A stretch of 6,473 bases of DNA from UBA8108 sp965659285 (GTDB taxonomy: Bacteria; Planctomycetota; UBA8108), in the NCBI GenBank assembly GCA_965659285.1, contig CBFHWB010000206.1, positions 1 through 6,473 of the forward strand, written 5' to 3'. Position numbers and translations under genes: made by a program. Below, one piece after another: positions 1 to 5,915 of this stretch. Within the stretch, counting starts at the first letter, position 1. Each line of letters begins with the position of its first letter. The notes below the pieces were generated by a model that saw only the letters and a program-made list of their open reading frames with translations, searched no databases and was not told where the DNA came from.

Positions 1-1274
1 CGGATATAGGCAGCGCTGCCATCGGGGCCGCGGTCGTACATCCACCAGATGCGGCCACTCTCGGCCCGGGAGCCCGGCTTGAAGGTCACGGTGACAGAGA
101 GGCGCTTTCCATTGAGGCTGGTCGTGACAGCGGGTGGTTCCAGGAGGGAGTCCTTGCCGCCAAAGAAATGGTTCAGCAGGAAGGCCGTCTTGTTTCCCTC
201 GTCTTTTTCCCGGGCGGGGTGTCTCTCCCTGATGCTGTGGCCAGAGTTGGCCCTCAGGTAGAGGGGGATACCGGGATGATGCTTGCCGCCCCAGGCGATA
301 TCAAAGGCGACGAAATCATGAGTTCCGGGCTGGAAGAAGAGGTCGACCGTGCGGGCCTTCAGTGCTTTGAGGTTGCGTGAGATAAAGACCTGGTCGGCCA
401 TGCGGGCGGCGAGCGCCTCGAGATCTTTCCACTTGTTTCCCGCATCGAGAGCCTCGTCATTGTAGACCGGGCCGTAGGTTCCCCCGAGGAAGGCGTGCCG
501 AAGGAGGCGGCTGGTCCTCAGTCGGGGATCCTTCTTCTTGAGCTTTGCGACATAGCTCTCGTTGAATTTTCGAAGTTCATCCCAGGCCTTGCGGTCGCAG
601 AGGCGCAGGGGAGAATCCCAGATCGGTGACACCGACGCGTGCACGGCAGTCATCCGCTTGTCGTGGATGATCGCCACCGAGGGCGAGGCTCCGTTCTTGG
701 AACCGCCCGAGAGCGCCACCTTGCCGGGCTCGAAATGATCTTTTTCAGCGTAGGCTGCGGTCGTCGCGCGGACCAGGGCGGCCGGCCAGCCCCAGTACTG
801 GATGGAATACCGAGGGTTCAAGGTCTCGGCGAATTTCCGCCGCGCCGCGTCGCCGAGCGCTCTCTGGCCCGATTGCCCGAGGACCTGCACCATGGTGTAG
901 ACCAGGCCGACGCCGCCCTCAAGGAGATCCTTCTCGACGCCCCTGGGCTGTGCATCCCTCTCGATTCGCGATTGCTGGTGCCCACCGGTCAGATGGAATC
1001 CCTTCGCCTTGCGATCCATCGGAACAATCATGCGCACCGGCACGCGGTATTCTTTTCCAGGGAGCAGTTCGCCGACCCGGATAGTGATCAGCTTCTGCCG
1101 GGTGGGTATCGAGCTTTTCACCCGGTGCCAGTCCTGGACCACCTTCGCCTGGAGGGTGCCCGCATCGAGCAGCTCCTGCATGTTGAGCAGTGCCTCTTCG
1201 GCCTGGATGTGTAAGCCGCCGGCGAGACAGCAGCCGGCCAGCAGAAAGCAGGACAGGATGAGTTTCATCTTCAT
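1..1274 (-). CDS. Exported alpha/beta hydrolase, PhoPQ-activated pathogenicity-related (AprA)-like; C-terminus cut by window edge
   Basis: I translated this frame by hand: it is open from the ATG at 1274 to the left edge, giving 424 residues without a stop, so the gene is 3'-truncated by the window. The N-terminus starts MKMKLILSCFLLAGCC, with a good lipobox (LAGC, Cys15); a type I cleavage after IQA (residue 25) is an alternative. The nucleophile elbow is probably GGSKNG (Ser192), a GxSxxG form rather than GxSxG. Later motifs are PGTHDF (Asp320, candidate acid) and LYLRANSGHS (His346, candidate base), which resemble the DEFF and PNxGHS motifs I recall for the PhoPQ-activated/AprA family. A beta-rich segment follows, ending in IWWMYDRGPDGSAAY. 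The start overlaps the stop of the upstream lipoprotein gene as ATGA and is preceded by GGAG at 1282-1279, so translation is probably coupled. The hydrolase fold is well supported; the exact family is moderately supported, and the substrate is unknown. Confidence 0.8.
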   Translation of the reverse strand, partial: MKMKLILSCFLLAGCCLAGGLHIQAEEALLNMQELLDAGTLQAKVVQDWHRVKSSIPTRQKLITIRVGELLPGKEYRVPVRMIVPMDRKAKGFHLTGGHQQSRIERDAQPRGVEKDLLEGGVGLVYTMVQVLGQSGQRALGDAARRKFAETLNPRYSIQYWGWPAALVRATTAAYAEKDHFEPGKVALSGGSKNGASPSVAIIHDKRMTAVHASVSPIWDSPLRLCDRKAWDELRKFNESYVAKLKKKDPRLRTSRLLRHAFLGGTYGPVYNDEALDAGNKWKDLEALAARMADQVFISRNLKALKARTVDLFFQPGTHDFVAFDIAWGGKHHPGIPLYLRANSGHSIRERHPAREKDEGNKTAFLLNHFFGGKDSLLEPPAVTTSLNGKRLSVTVTFKPGSRAESGRIWWMYDRGPDGSAAYI

Positions 1275-2770
1275 TTATCTCCAGGCTTCGGTATTTCAAA
1301 GAGCGCGGGGGGGTGTGAGTAGCTCCACACCAGGTCTCCCTTTTCATTGTCCGCTCCTCCCCATTCATTGATGACGATCTTTCCGCTGTCGTCTTTCAGG
1401 TTCCAGCCGATTCCATATAGCTGGTAGCGTCCGGTGGTTTCATCTCCCGGGAGCGCGCTGTAGAGATAGGCTTTTCCAGAATAGGGGTCGGTGGGCAGGT
1501 CGCCTTCAAGCTCGTCCAACTTTGCGGGATACGCGCCCTTTTTTAACTTGTGGCGTTCGAGTCTGCAGGCAAGGAGCGCCTGGTCGACGGCGGTCTGGCT
1601 GTTTCCAAACTGGCGAACCAGCGGGCCGATGGAGAGCACGATCAGGCTCGAGATTACGTGGTCGGGTTTCCGCTTGTTTTCTTCAATGTATTTCAATTGT
1701 TCAGCCGCGACGCTCGGCTGGATGGTGCGCGTTCGGGTATCGATGATGCGCCGGTTAAATTTCATGTAGAGCTCGTTGAATCGAAGCTGGTTTCGGTCAA
1801 GCCATCCTATGGGGTCGGTGCTCGGCCAGTGCCTGGCAAGGTCAACCATCTCCTGGGTCTTTTTGTAGTCGGCATCTTCTTTAACCTTGTAGAGGAATTG
1901 GTTGGCCATGTCGCGTTCGCAGCGCAGAGCCCGGCGACAGCTTTCAACCAGGTCGATCCCGGCGAGGCGTTTCTCCAGCGTTACCATCTGGGATGCGGTC
2001 CATTTCTCCGCAGCGAAACCTTCCCAGATCGGCTGCAGGATCATCTCGAGGTTGGAGATTCGTACCAGTTGGGAAAGCGCCAGGGGTTCAGCCGCCAGGC
2101 ATTCAGTGAGAAAGAGACCCATCTCGACATCCGCGAACGCGGCCTCCAGCTTGCCGGCTTCCAGGTTGGCTACCGCGCGCAGGGTGAAGCATCGCGTGAG
2201 ATTCCTGAGCACCAGGAGATGGGGCACGGAGGCGGCAAAGTGCGCCTCGTATTTGACGTCAAAGCGGCAGAGTGGTCTCTCCCTGGCCGCCCGGCTGAGC
2301 TCGGACATTTCGTTGTCGAAGACGCCCAGGGCTTTCAGGACATCTTCGGCGGGTTTTCCATGTTTGGCCGGATGCGGCCAGGAACCTTCTTTGCGGAAAA
2401 CATCCTGGAAGGCCGCGAGGTCGACTCGCTGGCCCCTGGGCCAGAGTATGATGGAGGGAAGATCCGCATCGATCTTCAGCAGCCCCTCGGCCTGTTCGTG
2501 TTTTTTCGGGTCGGTGGGTTTCGACTCGGTCAACTCGCTGTTCCATTTCTCCTCGAGCAGAGGTTTCAACAGCGGCGTGTGGGCGAAGTTCTTTTCCGAA
2601 GGAATCGGCGCGGGAACGAACTCGCGGTAATCGAATTTTTCACCTCTCGCTTCCCATTCCTTTTGAAAGACGGTCCAGGTTTTCTCCGGGGTGCCGCAAC
2701 CTTCGAGGAGGGAGCACAGGCCGGCCAGGAGGAGGAGAACGGTAGTCAGTTTTCGCATTCGCATTCGCAT
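1271..2770 (-). CDS. Lipoprotein of unknown function, tandem paralogue of the upstream membrane-anchored protein
   Basis: The frame is open from a GTG at 2812 (513 residues), but I prefer one of the ATGs at 2770, 2764 or 2758. These give a compact lipoprotein signal, MRKLTTVLLLLAGLCSLLEG followed by Cys, whereas the GTG adds a 14-residue polar leader with no visible Shine-Dalgarno. No strong ribosome binding site decides between them. Numbering from the GTG, the lipobox is LEGC (Cys39), with Glu at -2 somewhat unusual. The mature protein has an N-terminal FQKEWEARGEKFDYREF segment, a helical core (about 165-390) with AGKLEAAFADVEMGLFLTEC, and a C-terminal motif ACRLERHKLKKGAYP...DPYSGKAYLYS...YQLYGIGW (415-470). 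It closely matches the 556-residue product of the preceding gene over nearly its whole length. I recognise the general pattern from uncharacterised PVC-group proteins, but no function is known to me. It is probably envelope-anchored and cotranscribed with its neighbours. Confidence 0.85.
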   Translation of the reverse strand: MRMRMRKLTTVLLLLAGLCSLLEGCGTPEKTWTVFQKEWEARGEKFDYREFVPAPIPSEKNFAHTPLLKPLLEEKWNSELTESKPTDPKKHEQAEGLLKIDADLPSIILWPRGQRVDLAAFQDVFRKEGSWPHPAKHGKPAEDVLKALGVFDNEMSELSRAARERPLCRFDVKYEAHFAASVPHLLVLRNLTRCFTLRAVANLEAGKLEAAFADVEMGLFLTECLAAEPLALSQLVRISNLEMILQPIWEGFAAEKWTASQMVTLEKRLAGIDLVESCRRALRCERDMANQFLYKVKEDADYKKTQEMVDLARHWPSTDPIGWLDRNQLRFNELYMKFNRRIIDTRTRTIQPSVAAEQLKYIEENKRKPDHVISSLIVLSIGPLVRQFGNSQTAVDQALLACRLERHKLKKGAYPAKLDELEGDLPTDPYSGKAYLYSALPGDETTGRYQLYGIGWNLKDDSGKIVINEWGGADNEKGDLVWSYSHPPALFEIPKPGDK

Positions 2771-2781
2771 TCGCGTTCGCT
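2752..2781 (-). repeat. Hexanucleotide tandem repeat forming a run of Met-Arg start codons
   Basis: On the plus strand TTCGCA occurs three times in a row from 2752, followed by the variants TTCGCG and TTCGCT. On the coding strand this reads as ATGCGA units, so the lipoprotein N-terminus contains Met-Arg three times, with in-frame ATGs at 2770, 2764 and 2758. Because the unit is six bases, copy-number change would preserve frame and alter only the basic n-region of the signal peptide and the number of possible starts. Confidence 0.85.
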
Positions 2782-2832
2782 CAAATGAAGGTCTTGATGA
2801 TGGATGAGGCACGATTCATTGGTCGGATAACA

Positions 2833-4503
2833 CTATTTTTCTTCGACTTGCTGGATTCCAGGGAGCGTGGGAACAGGTGAATATCTCCAGACGAGGTCGC
2901 CCTTCCTGGGTTCTGCATGTCCATCTCCATCGAGGAATATTCTGCCGCCGTCATCTTCCTGGTCCCAACCGACGCCATACAGCTGGTAGCGTTCTATAGC
3001 TTCGGGGCCGGGGGCGGCGCTGTAGAGGTAGGGGTTACCCGAGTAAGGATCGGCTGGCAGGGGGGACTGGAGCTCGGCCAGTTCAGATGGATATTTCCCA
3101 TTCCGCAATTTGTGGAGCTCGATGAGACAGGCGATCCTGGCAAGATCGATCTTCGTCTGGCCGTCGCCGAACGGAGGGACGGTGGAGGAGAGCGCGACAA
3201 CGGCTATGCTGGTAATGATGTTGTAGGGATGGATCAGACTCATTTCAGCGAAAAATTTCTCCTGTTCAACCGCGACACTCGGCTGGATGGTGCGCGTCTC
3301 GAGATCGATGATTCGACGGTGGAAGCGCATATAGTGCGCGTTGTATCGCAGCTGGTTCTGATCAAACCAGCCTGTGGGTTGCCACCAGCTCTCATCGAGG
3401 ATGGCGGGGTTGAATGGATCGATGTCCCCATCTTCGCGGATTTTTTCAAGATACGCGTTGAGCATGTCTCTTTCACAGAGCTGCGCGCGGTGAAGATTCT
3501 GCAGCAGGTTGATACCGGCGAGCCGCTTTTCGAGCGTCGCCAACTGGTCGGCATTCCACTTTTGAATGGCGAGTCCTTCCCAGACTGCCTGCAGGACTAC
3601 AGACAGGGAACTGGTCCGCATCAGCTGCGAGATCAGCATGGGTTCGATTGACATGCAGTCGGTGAGGAAAAATCCCATCTCGACATCGGAGAAGGCGGCC
3701 TCTGTATCGCCAGCGGCCAAATGGGCGAGAGCCCGGAGGCTATAGCAGTAGATGGCGTTATGAAGCACCATGACATGCGGTATCTCAGCTGACAGGAGAG
3801 CTTCGTAGTTTACATCGAATCGGCAGAGGGGTCTCTCTTTCGCGGCCCGGGTCAGCGCGGCCATGTCCTCAGCGAATACCCCGAGGGCCTGGAGGATATC
3901 CTCGGCAGGTTTTCCAGGTTTGGCAGGGCGCGGCCAGGCCCGTAGGGGGGGCTCGGACTTGTCGTCAGTGGATATACCGTTGTCCTCCATCAGCTTCTTT
4001 ATACTTTTGTCGAATTCGCCAGGCTTTCGAGGGGAAGCTCCTTTGCGGAAACTTTTCTGGAAACCGGCGAGATCGACGTGCTGACCGCTCTCCCAGCTCT
4101 CATTGGGAGTGTCTTCAAGTTGCCGCAGGTCATCGAACAGCCGCCGGGCTTTTTGATGCTTTTCGGGTTCGGCGGGTGTGAAAGTTCCAAAATCTTCATC
4201 GTATTCAGTTTCAAACAGGGGTTTCAAAAGCGGCGAGTGTGCGAAGTTTTTTTCCGAAGGGATCGGGGTGGGGATCCACTGGCGGTAATCAAACTTTTCT
4301 CCCCTGGCCTCCCACTCCTCTTGAAAAGCATTCCAGGCCCATTGCCCACGGAAATTTTCAATCACGTAGGCCAGGACGCAGAGGGCGGGGAGGAACATGA
4401 GGATCGCCAGGAAGACCTTCAGCTTTGACCAGCGTCGCGGTGGCGAGCTCGGGGGCGTTGTCTCTCCGTTGTCGCCCTCGCCGGGCTCTTTGCCGGGTTC
4501 CAT
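2833..4503 (-). CDS. Single-pass membrane-anchored protein of unknown function, paralogue of the following lipoprotein
   Basis: This 556-residue protein starts at ATG 4503, two bases after the stop of the esterase gene, with AAGGA at 4514-4510 spaced six bases from the start and lying inside the end of the esterase gene. The N-terminus is a short acidic and proline-rich tail (residues 1-22), then RRWSKLK and one hydrophobic helix (about 29-48), which suggests an N-in bitopic protein with the bulk outside the membrane. Residues 58-97 (FQEEWEARGEKFDYRQW, IPSEKNFAHSPLLKPL) are nearly identical to the lipoprotein paralogue. A helical core follows (about 205-430), with AAGDTEAAFSDVEMGFFLTD reminiscent of helical repeat proteins. 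The C-terminus has HKLRNGKYPSELAEL, DPYSGNPYLYS and YQLYGVGWDQEDDGG. Relative to the paralogue it carries about 35 extra residues around 156-190. I see no catalytic motif. Function is unknown; a structural or binding role next to secreted hydrolases is inference. Confidence 0.88.
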   Translation of the reverse strand: MEPGKEPGEGDNGETTPPSSPPRRWSKLKVFLAILMFLPALCVLAYVIENFRGQWAWNAFQEEWEARGEKFDYRQWIPTPIPSEKNFAHSPLLKPLFETEYDEDFGTFTPAEPEKHQKARRLFDDLRQLEDTPNESWESGQHVDLAGFQKSFRKGASPRKPGEFDKSIKKLMEDNGISTDDKSEPPLRAWPRPAKPGKPAEDILQALGVFAEDMAALTRAAKERPLCRFDVNYEALLSAEIPHVMVLHNAIYCYSLRALAHLAAGDTEAAFSDVEMGFFLTDCMSIEPMLISQLMRTSSLSVVLQAVWEGLAIQKWNADQLATLEKRLAGINLLQNLHRAQLCERDMLNAYLEKIREDGDIDPFNPAILDESWWQPTGWFDQNQLRYNAHYMRFHRRIIDLETRTIQPSVAVEQEKFFAEMSLIHPYNIITSIAVVALSSTVPPFGDGQTKIDLARIACLIELHKLRNGKYPSELAELQSPLPADPYSGNPYLYSAAPGPEAIERYQLYGVGWDQEDDGGRIFLDGDGHAEPRKGDLVWRYSPVPTLPGIQQVEEK

Positions 4504-4505
4504 TC

Positions 4506-5783
4506 TCAGTCCTTGGGCTGGGCTGTCAGGGTTACATCCGCAGATGGCATGGCGAATTGAAATGACCGGTTGGTGGGGATCGCGATGTCAACGAGGGGCG
4601 TACTGGTCGTCCAGTAGTAGAACTTGTTGCTGGCAGGGATGACGGTGACCACCTGCCCTGGTTTCGGGGAGGCGGGCTTCGCCTTGCCGCCGACCACGGT
4701 CAGCTTGTAGTCTCCGCCGCCGTAGATCGCCGAAATAACCACATCCCCGCCGGTTGTTTTATAAGAGGTTGATCTCGATTTCGCTTTGGCGAATTTCCCC
4801 TTCGCGGCGGCCCAGCTTGTGAAGGGCTTACCATCCTTTGATTCCGGGGCGGAGATGTCCACGATCGTGCCGGGCTCGTAGAAGCCATGGCGCCCGGTGT
4901 CGGCGGTGAAGGGGCGCTTGCCGCTCGAGATCTTACCGATCCGGCCGTCGTTGACCTGCAGGATGTAGTTGAAGGGTGTTCCATAGGTCTGCGAGAGCAT
5001 CCAGCTCATCCGCAGGCTGAGAAACTCGGTGTCGTTGGGTGGACGGCTCTTGTGGCCCTTTCCCGGGATCATGGTGAAACGACCGTAGCCGCCAAGGTCG
5101 ACGTGGTTCTGAAAGAGCGGGAGCTGTTCTGAGATCTTGGAGACGTTATCAAGAGGGCAATGCAGCACCCAGGTGGGAGTCCCGAGAGTCTTGCAGGTCT
5201 TCACGGTTTTTCCGGGCCGGACATAATGGCAGCCCCAGGCGCCCAGCGGCATCATCGCGGCGATCCGGTAGGAGCCATCGGTTCCGCAGGCGACGAACCA
5301 GGTTCCCTGTCCGCCCATGCTGAACCCGGTGACGTAGATCCGGTTTTTATCGATGTTGACCTTGCTCCTGACATGGGCGACGAGGCGCTTGAAGACGCTG
5401 GCCCTCCAATAGGCGATCGGTTTGACCGGCGAGACGAGGATGTAGCCTCTGTAATTGGGCATATTACGGCTGAAGCCGGCATCGGTTGTGCGCTTGTTGT
5501 CCTTAAGCCTGCCCGTGAGCATATTCCTGTGCCCCTGCCTGGGGTGAGTGCGTCCCTTACCACCACCATGCAGGTAGAACACCAGGGGAGAGGGAGTCTT
5601 CGGATCGTAATCCTTCGGGACGAAGATGGAATACTGGTAGTTGTTTTTCTCGACGGTGCCGTCTTCGTGAGAGTAGTCGTGAAGTTTTCCGGGTGTGTAG
5701 TCAGCCGCCTCGGCCAGGCCGACGCTCACCAGGAGGCTGATCATCAGCAGCCAGCTCGTCAGCGCCTGTGTTCTCTTAAGCAT
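4506..5783 (-). CDS. Secreted alpha/beta-hydrolase esterase with two C-terminal divergent InlB B-like repeats
   Basis: This 425-residue protein starts at ATG 5783, with AAAGGA at 5795-5790 six bases upstream. Residues 1-26 form a type I signal peptide (MLKRTQ, then a hydrophobic stretch, cut near AEA|AD). The catalytic domain (about 30-270) resembles the esterase/feruloyl esterase and PHB-depolymerase-like group: VFYLHGGGKG (oxyanion loop 72-75), VTGFSMGGQGTW with nucleophile Ser155, LHCPLDNVSK with probable acid Asp212, and MIPGKGHKS with probable base His244. After residue 275 two beta-rich units follow: one around 284-355 (FYEPGTIVDISAPESKDGKPF) and a clearer one at 358-422 (YKLTVVGGKAKPASPKPGQV, then FQFAMPSADVTLTAQ). 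The second fits the divergent InlB B-repeat consensus as I remember it, including the F.MP..DV.L.A ending. The enzyme is probably extracellular or periplasmic and acts on an ester of a glycan or a small acyl ester. The exact substrate cannot be read from the sequence. It heads the tight gene cluster. Confidence 0.9.
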   Translation of the reverse strand: MLKRTQALTSWLLMISLLVSVGLAEAADYTPGKLHDYSHEDGTVEKNNYQYSIFVPKDYDPKTPSPLVFYLHGGGKGRTHPRQGHRNMLTGRLKDNKRTTDAGFSRNMPNYRGYILVSPVKPIAYWRASVFKRLVAHVRSKVNIDKNRIYVTGFSMGGQGTWFVACGTDGSYRIAAMMPLGAWGCHYVRPGKTVKTCKTLGTPTWVLHCPLDNVSKISEQLPLFQNHVDLGGYGRFTMIPGKGHKSRPPNDTEFLSLRMSWMLSQTYGTPFNYILQVNDGRIGKISSGKRPFTADTGRHGFYEPGTIVDISAPESKDGKPFTSWAAAKGKFAKAKSRSTSYKTTGGDVVISAIYGGGDYKLTVVGGKAKPASPKPGQVVTVIPASNKFYYWTTSTPLVDIAIPTNRSFQFAMPSADVTLTAQPKD

Positions 5784-5915
5784 AGGTTTTCCTTTCAGGT
5801 ACCGGTATACGGGACTGTTTTCTTGTCGGAGAGGTCATTAAGCGTCGTTGCAGGATGTTTTTCAAGAGCGGATGGAAAGAGGTAAGCCTGTGGGGGTGCT
5901 CCATTGCTCACACTC
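5784..5915 (-). other. Intergenic region between the sulfatase and esterase genes
   Basis: This 132-base gap is the longest non-coding stretch in the window. It contains the candidate promoter and the AAAGGA ribosome binding site of the esterase (5795-5790). I found no GC-rich hairpin followed by a T-run that would end the sulfatase transcript, so the sulfatase may be cotranscribed with the downstream genes. An 8-base palindrome TACCGGTA at 5800-5807 is the only other symmetry noted. Confidence 0.7.
5837..5865 (-). promoter_or_regulatory. Candidate sigma70-like promoter for the esterase-led operon
   Basis: On the minus strand TTGAAA (5865-5860) and CTTAAT (5842-5837) are separated by 17 bases. 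This is 5/6 and 4/6 agreement with the TTGACA/TATAAT consensus at the ideal spacing. Transcription would start near 5830 and give a leader of about 45 bases before the ATG at 5783. It lies in the only sizeable gap in the window. Such matches can arise by chance, and read-through from the sulfatase gene is an alternative. Confidence 0.35.

Larger units (their letters stand above)
1271..4503 (-). repeat. Gene-scale tandem duplication (two paralogous genes head to tail)
   Basis: The two unknown genes match at the protein level over nearly all of their exported parts and are also still recognisable as DNA in places. For example CTCGGCTGGATGGTGCGCGT appears near 1713 and again near 3275, in equivalent positions. 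The first gene in transcription order has a transmembrane anchor and an extra segment of about 35 residues; the second has a lipobox. This indicates an old duplication followed by replacement or divergence of the N-terminal anchor. Confidence 0.85.

Noticed and set aside
639..1371. Plus-strand frames at 639-1214 and 1009-1371 and a minus-strand frame at 919-1368
   Set aside because: All overlap the hydrolase frame that is open to the left edge and has a lipobox and nucleophile motif; these are out-of-frame shadows in GC-rich coding DNA.
1550..2788. Long plus-strand open frame (412 codons) opposite the lipoprotein gene, with a similar open frame at 2917-3651 opposite the paralogue
   Set aside because: The two antisense translations resemble each other only because the sense genes are paralogues. 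They lack domain motifs or a convincing start context, while the minus-strand frames have signal peptides, mutual conservation and operon spacing.
2781..2978. Small minus-strand frame of 65 codons spanning the junction of the two paralogues
   Set aside because: Most of it lies inside the end of the 556-residue gene in another frame. Its last part has an ATG at about 2823, but no ribosome binding site or recognisable product.
5800..5807. 8-base palindrome TACCGGTA in the esterase leader as a possible operator
   Set aside because: It is short, does not extend beyond eight bases and has no second copy nearby, so chance is likely.
5160..5885. Plus-strand open frame (241 codons) opposite the esterase N-terminus
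   Set aside because: It covers the strand opposite a clear signal peptide and catalytic motifs; its translation is low in recognisable structure and it runs through the intergenic promoter region.
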